Source: Delftia tsuruhatensis NBRC 16741 (GTDB lineage Bacteria > Pseudomonadota > Gammaproteobacteria > Burkholderiales > Burkholderiaceae_C). Taken from it: 64,000 nucleotides of DNA. The notes beneath the pieces are model-generated. The model was given only the letters and a program-made list of their open reading frames with translations. It searched no databases and had not been told where the DNA came from. The stretch lies in contig NZ_BCTO01000027.1 of assembly GCF_001571325.1 (NCBI RefSeq), forward strand, positions 1 through 64,000, written 5' to 3'. This document shows positions 51,905 through 64,000 of the stretch, piece by piece (position 1 is the first letter of the stretch; each line of letters opens with the position of its first letter). The position numbers and the translations under genes were made by a program.

Positions 51905-52830
51905 CAGACCTTCTCCACTTCAGGTTTGCCCAGCAGGCCCGTGGGGCGGAACAGCAGGATCAGCACCAGCAGGCCGAAGGCCACGATGTCCTTGTACTCG
52001 GATGAGATGTAGGCTGCCGCAAAGGTCTCGGCCACGCCCAGCAGCACGCCGCCCAGCATGGCGCCGGGGATGGAGCCGATGCCGCCCAGCACCGCGGCCG
52101 TGAAGGCCTTGATGCCGGCCAGAAAGCCGATGAACGGGTTGAGCTTGCCCACGGCCAGCGCGATCAGCACCCCGCCCACGGCCGCCAGCATGGCGCCCAG
52201 CACGAAGGTGAACGAGATCACGCGGTTGGTGTCGATGCCCAGCAGGCTGGCCATGTGCATGTCCTGGGCGCAGGCGCGCGAGGCGCGGCCCATGCGCGAG
52301 TGGCGGATGTACAGCGTCAGCAGCACCATGAGCACGATGGCCACCACGATGATCAGGATGCGCGAGTAGGGCACATAGATCTCGAAGCCGCCTTCGGCAC
52401 CGAAGCGCAGCGCGCCCGGCAGCAGCGAGGGCACGGCCATGTCGCGCGCACCCTGGCCAAGGGCCACCCAGTTCTGCAGGAAGATGGACATGCCGATGGC
52501 CGAGATCAGGGCCACCAGGCGGGGACTGCGGCGCAGCGGCTTGTAGGCCACCTGCTCCACCACCAGGCCATAGACGCCGGTGACGAAGACCGAGACCACC
52601 AGCATCAGGCCGATGATGGCCCACACCGGCAGGCCGCTTTGCGTGCCTATGGCCGACAGCGTGACCAGGCCGATGTAGGCCCCGATCATGTAGATGTCGC
52701 CGTGGGCGAAGTTGATCATCCCGATGATGCCGTAGACCATCGTGTAGCCGATGGCGATCAGGGCATAGATGGCGCCCAGGGACAGTCCGTTGAACAGCTG
52801 CTGTATCAGCTGAGGTAAGAGTTCTGACAT
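51904..52830 (-). CDS. livH: Branched-chain amino-acid ABC permease LivH
   Basis: A 308-aa permease with about eight membrane helices. The N-terminal [31 protein letters not shown] is characteristic of LivH. The cytoplasmic coupling segment [24 protein letters not shown] is near 190. I chose the ATG at 52830 ([15 protein letters not shown]), which begins just before the first helix; the frame is open further up to 52893. Confidence 0.96.
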   Translation of the reverse strand: MSELLPQLIQQLFNGLSLGAIYALIAIGYTMVYGIIGMINFAHGDIYMIGAYIGLVTLSAIGTQSGLPVWAIIGLMLVVSVFVTGVYGLVVEQVAYKPLRRSPRLVALISAIGMSIFLQNWVALGQGARDMAVPSLLPGALRFGAEGGFEIYVPYSRILIIVVAIVLMVLLTLYIRHSRMGRASRACAQDMHMASLLGIDTNRVISFTFVLGAMLAAVGGVLIALAVGKLNPFIGFLAGIKAFTAAVLGGIGSIPGAMLGGVLLGVAETFAAAYISSEYKDIVAFGLLVLILLFRPTGLLGKPEVEKV

Positions 52831-52882
52831 GGTGTAATGCCGCCCCAAAACAGGAAAAGGCCTAAAAGGCCAGGATGCAGAC

Positions 52883-52914
52883 GACCGGGACACGCCGAAT
52901 GCGTGCCCCGGTCA
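52883..52914 (-). promoter_or_regulatory. Hairpin between livJ and livH
   Basis: A strong stem, GACCGGGNCACGC pairing with GCGTGNCCCGGTC over a six-base centre, lies 17 bases past the livJ stop. Between it and livH is a second short hairpin (GGCC-TTTTA-GGCC) followed by TTTT. This is a typical partial terminator or mRNA-stabilising structure that gives the binding protein more transcript than the permease genes. Confidence 0.6.
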
Positions 52915-52930
52915 GTCAGACGGAGGGGGA

Positions 52931-54052
52931 TTACTTGGCAGCGACCGACTTGCTGCCGTCCTTGTGCCATTCGAACACCTGGAAGTCGAAGGACTTCAGG
53001 TCGCCCTGCTTGTTCCAGCCCACCGAGCCCAGAACGGTCTCGAAGTTGGACTTGTGCAGGTGGTCAGCCACCTTGGCGGGGCTGTCGCCCACGGCCTTGA
53101 TGCTGTCCAGCAGCACTTGCGTGGCGGCAAATGCGGTCAGCTGGAAGGCGCCTGAAGGATTGCGCTTCTTGTCCTTGAAGGCCTTGACCACGGCGGCGTT
53201 CTTGGGGTTGGCCGAGAAGTCTGCGGGCAGGGTCACCAGCATGCCTTCGACGGCGTTGCCGGCGATGGCGTTGACTTCGGGGTTGCCCACGCCTTCGGGG
53301 CCCATCATGCGGACCTTCAGGCCCTGCTCGGAAGCCTGGCGCAGCAGCAGGCCCATTTCGGGGTGGTAGCCACCGTAGTAGATGAAGTCCACGCCGGCGC
53401 TCTTGAGCTTGGTGATGACGGCGGAGTAGTCGCTGTCGCCGGCGTTGATGCCTTCGAACAGGGCCACTTCCACGCCGGCCTTCTTCAGGTCGTCGCGCAC
53501 GGAGGATGCAATGCCCTGGCCATACGACTGCTTGTCGTGCAGCACGGCAACCTTCTTGGGCTTGGCCTTTTCCAGGATGAACTTGGCGGCGGCCGGGCCC
53601 TGCTGGTCATCGCGGCCGATGGTGCGGAAGATGAAGTGGTAGTTCTTGCCGTCGGTCAGGGCGGGGGACGTCGCCGAGGGGGTCACCACGACCACGCCTT
53701 CGTTGTTGTAGATCGGGGCTGCGGCAATCGATGCGCCCGAGCAGACGGGGCCGATCACGTAGCCGATCTTGGCGTTGACCACGCGGTTGGCGGCCACGGG
53801 ACCCTGCTTGGGTTCGCAGGCGTCATCGACGGACACCAGCTCGATCTTCTTGCCGTTGACGCCGCCGGCCGCATTGGCCATTTCCACGGCGGTGTTCACG
53901 CCTTCCTTGACCATGTCGCCGTACTGCGTCAGCGGGCCGGTGGTGGGAACCACCATGGCGATCTTGATTTGCGCATGCGCTGTGGAGAACAGGGCGGCGC
54001 CAGCCAAACCCAGGGCGGCGACGACGGTGTGCATGCGGAACGGAATGCTCAT
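52931..54052 (-). CDS. livJ: Branched-chain amino-acid binding protein
   Basis: A 373-aa periplasmic binding protein of the LivJ/LivK type. The Sec signal peptide ends at about residue 27 (VVAALGLAGAALFSTAHA). The mature protein starts QIKIAMVVPTTGPLTQYGDM; the family's GYVIGPVCSGASIAAAPIYN and FIFRTIGRDDQQGPAAAKF follow. The ATG at 54052 has AAGGAAG upstream. It is the first gene of the livJHMGF operon; the ligand could be leucine, isoleucine or valine, or another amide in this broad family. Confidence 0.94.
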   Translation of the reverse strand: MSIPFRMHTVVAALGLAGAALFSTAHAQIKIAMVVPTTGPLTQYGDMVKEGVNTAVEMANAAGGVNGKKIELVSVDDACEPKQGPVAANRVVNAKIGYVIGPVCSGASIAAAPIYNNEGVVVVTPSATSPALTDGKNYHFIFRTIGRDDQQGPAAAKFILEKAKPKKVAVLHDKQSYGQGIASSVRDDLKKAGVEVALFEGINAGDSDYSAVITKLKSAGVDFIYYGGYHPEMGLLLRQASEQGLKVRMMGPEGVGNPEVNAIAGNAVEGMLVTLPADFSANPKNAAVVKAFKDKKRNPSGAFQLTAFAATQVLLDSIKAVGDSPAKVADHLHKSNFETVLGSVGWNKQGDLKSFDFQVFEWHKDGSKSVAAK

Positions 54053-54392
54053 GAGTACTTCCTTCAACTTTGGGTAAAGCGTTCTGAAAAACGCGGTGGC
54101 TCCTGTAGGGGCTAGCCGCGCAAAGAAGCACAGGTTAATCGCCTGGTTACCAATGGCAACAGGGTATCCCGGGGCTGGCGCGGCAACAGGCTTTTCGCTA
54201 AGGCTCCCATCGCGGCCTGCGCCGTCGGGCGGGGGCTGTTTTGGCCGAAGAAAACGGCTGATGCCGACGCTGCACCCTGACGGTGCTTCGTGAAGTCAAT
54301 ATGACCAACTGCAAGAAGGGGAAACACGTACGCTGAATGTTGCATTGCAGCAACGTACGCTGTGGCGATGATTTGCGTGTTCCTGCGATGGA
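54053..54392. other. Intergenic region upstream of livJ
   Basis: This 340-base gap lies between the end of the pseudouridine synthase gene and livJ, both on the minus strand. A possible sigma-70 promoter is TTGCCA (54154-54159) and TAACCT (54132-54137) with 16 bases between, read on the minus strand. A direct repeat ACGTACGCTG occurs at 54326-54335 and 54353-54362, with a small dyad GTTGC-ATTGCA-GCAAC between the copies, so operators for a regulator are possible. No gene was seen. Confidence 0.5.
54326..54362. repeat. Direct repeat ACGTACGCTG with dyad between copies
   Basis: Two perfect 10-base copies start 27 bases apart (54326, 54353) and enclose a GTTGC/GCAAC dyad. They lie about 30 bases past the pseudouridine-synthase stop and 270 bases upstream of livJ. 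Confidence 0.6.
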
Positions 54393-55090
54393 TCAGAACG
54401 GCGCGGCGGATTCGAAACGCAGCGTCTCGCCAGACAGGGGATGCGCCAGCTCCAGCAGCTGCGCATGCAGCAGCAGGCGCGGCGACAGCGCCTGCACGGC
54501 GGCATCGGCATAGAGCGCATCGCCCAGGATGGGATGGCCCAGCGCGGCCATGTGCACGCGCAGCTGGTGGGTGCGGCCCGTCACGGGCTGCAGCTGCACC
54601 CGCGTGGTGATTGCGTCCCGGACTTCGGCGGCTTGCGCGCCTGGCAGGGCGCGCCACAGGGTCTGGCTGGGCTTGCCCTGCACGGCATCGATGATGCGCA
54701 GCGGGCGCCGCTCCCAGTCGGCTGCAATCGGCAGGTCGATGCTCTGCCATGCGCCGGCTTGCCGCGCGGTGGGGCTGCCTGCCACCACGGCCACATAGCG
54801 CTTGTGCACGCGGCGCTGCGCAAAGGCCTCGCTCAGCAGGCGCTGGCTGGCCAGGCTGCGCGCCATGATCACCAGGCCCGAGGTGGCCTGGTCCAGCCGG
54901 TGCACGACCAGCGCATCGGGCCAGCGCTGCAGGGCGCGGGCGCTCAGGCAGTCCTGCTTGTCTGGGCCGCGCCCGGGCACGCACAGCAGGCCGCTGGGCT
55001 TGTCCAGCACCAGCAGTTCGGCATCTTCGTGCAGGCAGATGACGCCTGCGCCGTCACCTGCACTGGCGCCGCCATCGCGTTGCTCAGGGG

Positions 55091-55094
<4 letters not shown>
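54393..55094 (-). CDS. RluA-family RNA pseudouridine synthase
   Basis: A 233-aa RNA-modifying enzyme of the RluA type, isomerising uridine in rRNA and/or tRNA. The catalytic Asp is in [16 protein letters not shown] near residue 67, preceded by [15 protein letters not shown]. The end [24 protein letters not shown] is the family's final motif. It has no S4 domain, and its length suits RluA (23S U746 and tRNA U32), but other RluA members are possible. The ATG at 55094 overlaps the hybrid-kinase stop as ATGA. Confidence 0.92.
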
Positions 55095-57319
<2,225 letters not shown>

Positions 57320-57474
57320 CGCGTGCTGGCGCTGGGGAAAGCGGCATCTGCCGCACAAATCCTGGTTGCCCGCGCCTGGCGTCCGGCAGATGGACCGGGG
57401 CCCGGCGCGGGCAGGGCCGCAGTGTACGCGCGCCGGCCGGGGCGCCACAAGCGCCCCTTTGGGTGGCAGGTGCT

Positions 57475-60366
<2,892 letters not shown>

Positions 60367-60437
60367 GGAGGGACCTGTCTCAAAAGCTGAAAAGCGCCAG
60401 GGCGGGCCCTGGCGCCCGTCCTGGCCGGAAAGTGGCG

Positions 60438-60812
60438 TCAGTTGCTCTGGGCAAAGGCCGTGTAGGCGGCTTCGTCGAGCAGCGCGGCCAGCTGGCCTGC
60501 GTCGCTGAGCTTGACCTTGAAGAACCAGCCTTCGCCCAGCGGGTCGCTGTTGGCCAGGGAGGGGTCGTCGCGCAGGGCCTCGTTGACTTCGACGATCTCG
60601 CCGCTGACGGGCATGTAGACATCGGCGGCGGCCTTGACGGACTCGACCACGCCGGCCACATCGCCCTGGTTGAAGCTGGTGCCCACGGCGGGCAGGTCGA
60701 CGAACACCACGTCGCCCAGCGCGTCCTGCGCGTGGAGGGTGATGCCGACGATGGCCGCGTCAGGGTTGGCGGCGTTGATCCACTCGTGGTCCTTGGAATA
60801 CTGGATGCTCAT
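60438..60812 (-). CDS. gcvH: Glycine cleavage system H protein
   Basis: A 124-aa lipoyl carrier that shuttles intermediates between GcvP, GcvT and Lpd. The lipoylated Lys60 lies in the [19 protein letters not shown] context. The start [12 protein letters not shown] is typical. It sits between gcvT and gcvP on the same strand. Confidence 0.97.
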   Translation of the reverse strand: MSIQYSKDHEWINAANPDAAIVGITLHAQDALGDVVFVDLPAVGTSFNQGDVAGVVESVKAAADVYMPVSGEIVEVNEALRDDPSLANSDPLGEGWFFKVKLSDAGQLAALLDEAAYTAFAQSN

Positions 60813-60947
60813 GGCTTGCTCCGATAGAAACTGAAAAGAAACCTGTGAAAGGCGGTTTGAGAAAGGTCAGTGCGCACTGTAGCGGCATGCGATGGCAGGA
60901 AAAACGAATCCGCCGAACTCGATCCACGCCAAGCGCGCAGGCTGTCC

Positions 60948-62114
60948 TCAACCGCGGTGATAGCGGGGCGCCACGAAGGGCGTGGCCTGCACCTGCATGG
61001 GCACGGCCTTGCCGCGCACCATGGCCTGCAGCGTGGTGCCGATGGCGGCGCTGCCCGGCTCCACATAGGCCAGTGCCACGGGCTGGTTCAGCGTGGGCGA
61101 CAGCAGGCCGCTGGTGACCTGGCCGACCTTGCGGCCGCTGGCATCCAGCAGTTCCGTGCCTTCGCGCACGGGCACGCGCTCCAGGGCCACCAGGCCCACG
61201 CGCTTGCGCGTGAGCAGCTCGGGCGACTGCAGCTGGGCCAGCACGGTGGCTGCGCCGGGAAAGCCGCCTTCGCGCTCGCCCCCGATGCGGCGGACCTTCT
61301 GCACGGCCCAGTTCAGGGCGGCCTCGGCCGGGGTGGTGGTCGTGTCCAGATCGTTGCCGTACAGGCACAGGCCGGCTTCCAGGCGCAGCGAATTGCGCGC
61401 GCCCAGGCCCACGGGCCTGACTTCGGGCTGGGCCAGCAGGGCACGGGCAAAGGCCTCGGCGTGGCTGGGGGGCAGGGAGATCTCGAAGCCGTCCTCGCCG
61501 GTGTAGCCGCTGCGCGTGATGTACAGCTCGGCCCCCTCCCAGTCGAAGTGGCCGCCTGTCATGAACACCAGGCCGGCCGTATCCGGCAGCAGGCGCTCCA
61601 TCGCGGCTGCGGCCTGCGGGCCCTGCAGCGCCAGCAGGCCCCGGTCGAACTGGGGCTCGATTTCGCAGCGCTGGCCGATGCGGGCCTGGATGTGCGCCAG
61701 GTCTTCATGCTTGCAGGCGCCGTTGACGATCAGGAACAGGTCGTCCTCGCGGCGCACGAACATCAGGTCGTCCAGAATGCCGCCCGCGTCGTTGAGCAGC
61801 AGGCCGTAGCGCTGGCGGTGTTCGCCCAGGCCCAGCACGTCCATGGGCATCAGCGACTCCAGCGCGGCCCCGGCGTCGGCACCGCGCACGCTGATCTGGC
61901 CCATGTGCGAGACATCGAACAGGCCTGCCGCCTCGCGCGTGTGCAGATGCTCGGCCATCAGCCCCTGCGGGTATTGCACGGGCATGGAGTAGCCGGCAAA
62001 CGGCACCATGCGCGCGCCCAGTTCCTGGTGCAGGTCGAACAGCGGGGTCTTGAGCAGATCGGTGGTGGAGGCAGCGGACAAGGAGGGCTCTCTTTCAGGC
62101 AAGGAACAAGGCAT
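60948..62114 (-). CDS. gcvT: Glycine cleavage system T protein (aminomethyltransferase)
   Basis: A 388-aa tetrahydrofolate-dependent aminomethyltransferase that releases ammonia and forms methylene-THF. Conserved parts are KTPLFDLHQELGARMVPFAGYSMPVQY, GLFDVSHMGQI and the GYTGEDGFEI folate-site region near 200. The only upstream ATG is at 62114. Family proteins usually begin at the residue encoded by the TTG at 62081 (then SAASTTDLL), which has GAGAG at good spacing, so that TTG is a serious alternative start. It is the first gene of gcvTHP, controlled by the upstream riboswitch. Confidence 0.95.
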   Translation of the reverse strand: MPCSLPEREPSLSAASTTDLLKTPLFDLHQELGARMVPFAGYSMPVQYPQGLMAEHLHTREAAGLFDVSHMGQISVRGADAGAALESLMPMDVLGLGEHRQRYGLLLNDAGGILDDLMFVRREDDLFLIVNGACKHEDLAHIQARIGQRCEIEPQFDRGLLALQGPQAAAAMERLLPDTAGLVFMTGGHFDWEGAELYITRSGYTGEDGFEISLPPSHAEAFARALLAQPEVRPVGLGARNSLRLEAGLCLYGNDLDTTTTPAEAALNWAVQKVRRIGGEREGGFPGAATVLAQLQSPELLTRKRVGLVALERVPVREGTELLDASGRKVGQVTSGLLSPTLNQPVALAYVEPGSAAIGTTLQAMVRGKAVPMQVQATPFVAPRYHRG

Positions 62115-62119
62115 AACGC

Positions 62120-62139
62120 CATCCCGGTCCTCCGGGATG
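62120..62139 (-). promoter_or_regulatory. Expression-platform hairpin of the riboswitch
   Basis: A perfect stem CATCCCGG / CCGGGATG with AGGA in the loop follows the second aptamer and ends six bases before the gcvT ATG at 62114. No T run follows, so control is more likely at translation, with the AGGA loop or the GGGATGG sequence acting near the ribosome site. Confidence 0.6.
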
Positions 62140-62142
62140 TGC

Positions 62143-62382
62143 TGCCCTGCTGTCCGCTTTACCTGAGAGATTCACCCGCACCTTCCATGCGTGGGGCTTG
62201 CTCCTTCGGTGGATGGGGCACACCGCCGTGCCCTGCATCTCTCTCCAGCTAGGAACGCCTGCGGCCGTGGCGGCAGGCGGTGCCAGTCCTTTTGCCTGAG
62301 CGTTCGGGACGAACCCTGCGCCTTCGGCGGTGCCGCTGCCTGTGACCATTGCGGCCGGGCGGGCACTCTCTCCTGACCGGCG
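62143..62382 (-). promoter_or_regulatory. Tandem glycine riboswitch
   Basis: Read on the minus strand, two aptamers follow each other. The first (about 62380-62283) has GGAGAGAG, GCCGAAGG and CTCAGGCAAAAGGAC. The second (about 62255-62145) has GGAGAGAG, CACCGAAGGAGCAA, and CTCAGGTAAAGCGGACAG. These are the conserved cores of glycine aptamers. Tandem glycine riboswitches ahead of gcvT usually turn the operon on when glycine binds, often cooperatively. Confidence 0.96.
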
Positions 62383-62461
62383 CATTCTAGCTGCGGCCAG
62401 CGTCCGCGCGGCTTCGGGATTTCCGCGGGCCGACTGCAACTCCATGCGCTTGCCTGCATGG

Positions 62462-62480
62462 ATGCATTTGCAAATTGCAT
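62462..62480. promoter_or_regulatory. Operator-like near-palindrome between gcvT and acyl-CoA synthetase genes
   Basis: ATGCA-TTTGCAAAT-TGCAT has perfect outer arms and a nearly symmetric centre. It lies about 75 bases upstream of the acyl-CoA synthetase ATG, in the divergent region. TetR-type regulators of acyl-CoA genes bind such sites, but no regulator is encoded nearby. Confidence 0.4.
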
Positions 62481-62554
62481 AACTGTCTAAAAAATCTCCT
62501 ACATTGAGGTGCATCGATATATGAAATCTCGTGAGCGAGAAGGAAGAAGCGCAC

Positions 62555-64000
62555 ATGCAGCAGACGCTGGGAGACACATTGGCCTGGCCGGCACGTTACC
62601 TGCCGAACAAGGAAGCCCTGGTCGCATGGGAGGGCGGCGAGCGCCGCGCCTGGACCTACGCCCAGCTCGATGCCGAAGTCAACCGCCACGCCCACGGCCT
62701 GGCCGAGCTGGGCATAGGCCATGGCGACGTGGTCGCCGCCTTCCTCTACAACACGCCGGCCTTTGTTTTCACCATGCTGGCGGCCGCGCGCCTGGGCGCC
62801 ATCTTCAACCCCATCAACTACCGGCTGGCGGCGCAGGAGCTGGCCTTCATCCTCAAGGACGGCGCAGCGCGCGCCCTGGTCTTCGAGCACGAGGGCGGCG
62901 AGGTGGCCGCACGCGCCCAGGCCCTGCTCAAGGCCGAAGGCGGCGGCACTGGCGCAGGCATCGAGCACTGGATCTTTGCCGACGATGCCCCGGCCGACCC
63001 GCTGCCGGTCTGGGCCACGCAGCGCCTGTCCGCCCTGGCCAGGGGCCGCAGCAGCGCGCCGCCCCAGGCCCATGTGCGCGAGAGCGACCCCTGCATCCTC
63101 ATGTACACCAGCGGCACCACGGGCCGGCCCAAGGGCGTGCTGCATACGCACCGCAGCAAGCTGGCGCACAACGCCCTCATGCACCAGACCATGCAGTTCA
63201 CGCGCGACGACGTGGGCCTGGCCATGGCGCCGCTCAACCACACGGCCGAGCTGCACACCAGCTTTCTGCCGCGCCTGCAGGCCGGCGCCACCCAGGTGCT
63301 GCTGCGCCGCTTCGACGTGGCCGAGGCCTGGCGCCTGATCCGCGAAGAGCGCGTGAGCTTCTTCTTCGCGGCGCCCACCATGGTCACCATGCTGCTGGCC
63401 GAACCCATCGCCTCGCCTGAGCAGGCGCCCGCGCTGAGGCTGGTGGAGTACGGCGGCGCCTCCATGGCGCCGCACCTGATCCGCGAATGGACGCGCAAGG
63501 TCGGCAGCGACCTGGTCCAGGTCTACGGCACCACGGAAATGGGCCCCTGCATGTCCGTCCTGCTGCCGCGCGAGCAACTCTCGCACGCGGGCTCGGCCGG
63601 GCTGCCCTCCATGGGCCATGACCTCATCGTGGCCCGCTTGCGCGAAGACAACGCCCCCACCGACCCGGCCGAGGCCTGCCTGCCCGGCGAGGTGGGCGAA
63701 ATCCTCGTGCGCGGCCCCTGCATGATGGCCGGCTACCTCAACCGCCCCGACGCCAACACCCGAGCCCTGGCGCACGGCTGGTACCACACGGGCGACCTGG
63801 GCCACATCGACGACGACGGCTATCTCTGGATCCGCGACCGCATCGACTACATGATCAATTCGGGTGCCGAGAACGTCTATCCGCGTGAGGTGGAAGACGC
63901 GCTGGTCGAACACGCCGACGTGCTCGAGGTCGCCGTCATCGGCGAGGCCGACGAGCGCTGGGGCCAGATCGTCGCCGCCCACGTGGTCGCCAAGCCTGGC
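62555..64000 (+). CDS. AMP-dependent acyl/aryl-CoA synthetase, 3' partial
   Basis: The first 482 residues of a class I adenylate-forming enzyme that activates a carboxylic acid as acyl-AMP and joins it to CoA. The P-loop-like motif is ILMYTSGTTGRPKGVLHTH near 185, the A5 region VQVYGTTEMGPCMS near 325, and the hinge region WYHTGDLGHIDDDGYLWIRDR with YMINSGAENVYPREVED near 420-445. The C-terminal lid with the catalytic Lys lies outside the window. The ATG at 62555 has AAGGAAG upstream; an in-frame GTG at 62531 is possible. The acid is unknown. Confidence 0.93.
   Translation, partial: MQQTLGDTLAWPARYLPNKEALVAWEGGERRAWTYAQLDAEVNRHAHGLAELGIGHGDVVAAFLYNTPAFVFTMLAAARLGAIFNPINYRLAAQELAFILKDGAARALVFEHEGGEVAARAQALLKAEGGGTGAGIEHWIFADDAPADPLPVWATQRLSALARGRSSAPPQAHVRESDPCILMYTSGTTGRPKGVLHTHRSKLAHNALMHQTMQFTRDDVGLAMAPLNHTAELHTSFLPRLQAGATQVLLRRFDVAEAWRLIREERVSFFFAAPTMVTMLLAEPIASPEQAPALRLVEYGGASMAPHLIREWTRKVGSDLVQVYGTTEMGPCMSVLLPREQLSHAGSAGLPSMGHDLIVARLREDNAPTDPAEACLPGEVGEILVRGPCMMAGYLNRPDANTRALAHGWYHTGDLGHIDDDGYLWIRDRIDYMINSGAENVYPREVEDALVEHADVLEVAVIGEADERWGQIVAAHVVAKPG

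Noticed and set aside
62387..63982. Open frame of 531 codons on the minus strand
   Set aside because: Antisense to the acyl-CoA synthetase, which carries all adenylation motifs.

Overview
The window is high-GC DNA with dense, mostly minus-strand operons of betaproteobacterial type. The gene content (pobA with an IclR regulator, two orphan Bug-family binding proteins, a Liv transporter, a tandem glycine riboswitch ahead of gcvTHP, and a kinase/cyclase TOMM cluster) points to Comamonadaceae, most likely Delftia or a close relative. The genus is an inference from family knowledge. No tRNA, rRNA, CRISPR array or insertion sequence was seen.

Layout. 1-5.2 kb: the end of an IPTL-CTERM surface protein, a GNAT acetyltransferase, a cysteine-rich protein, a HEAT-repeat protein and small genes. 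5.3-15.0 kb: an FHA protein, then a thiazole/oxazole-modified microcin (TOMM) cluster read right to left: kinase/cyclase/ATPase fusion, 261-aa precursor, LCMT-like methyltransferase and fused docking/YcaO cyclodehydratase, with a DUF6886-type gene upstream. 15.1-25.7 kb: catabolic genes, namely a GFA protein, a D-threonine-aldolase-like enzyme, a Bug protein with divergent LysR, pobA with its IclR regulator, a 2OG-Fe dioxygenase, a universal stress protein, hemerythrin, a second Bug protein and an M20 amidase.

25.8-45.7 kb: a stress and DNA-repair island. It has a double hybrid histidine kinase, several small hydrophilic or membrane proteins, a short sigma-54 paralogue next to a degenerate sensor kinase and a sigma-54 response regulator, topoisomerase IB (apparently starting at CTG), HPII-type catalase, a Q/N-rich protein, LigD-Ku, a 23-aa membrane peptide and a glycine-rich membrane protein. 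It resembles the general-stress gene sets that other bacteria place under sigma-S or sigma-B, but with sigma-54 machinery inside it.

46.0-64.0 kb: a short-chain dehydrogenase coupled to pyridoxal kinase, an unrecognised 382-aa protein, the livJHMGF branched-chain amino-acid transporter, an RluA-type pseudouridine synthase coupled to a hybrid kinase, the glycine-cleavage operon gcvTHP under a tandem glycine riboswitch, and the start of an acyl-CoA synthetase cut by the window end.

The two most unusual systems are the TOMM cluster, whose precursor has a single cysteine as its last residue beside a methyltransferase of the carboxyl-methylating family, and the sigma-54/degenerate-kinase/response-regulator trio inside the repair island.
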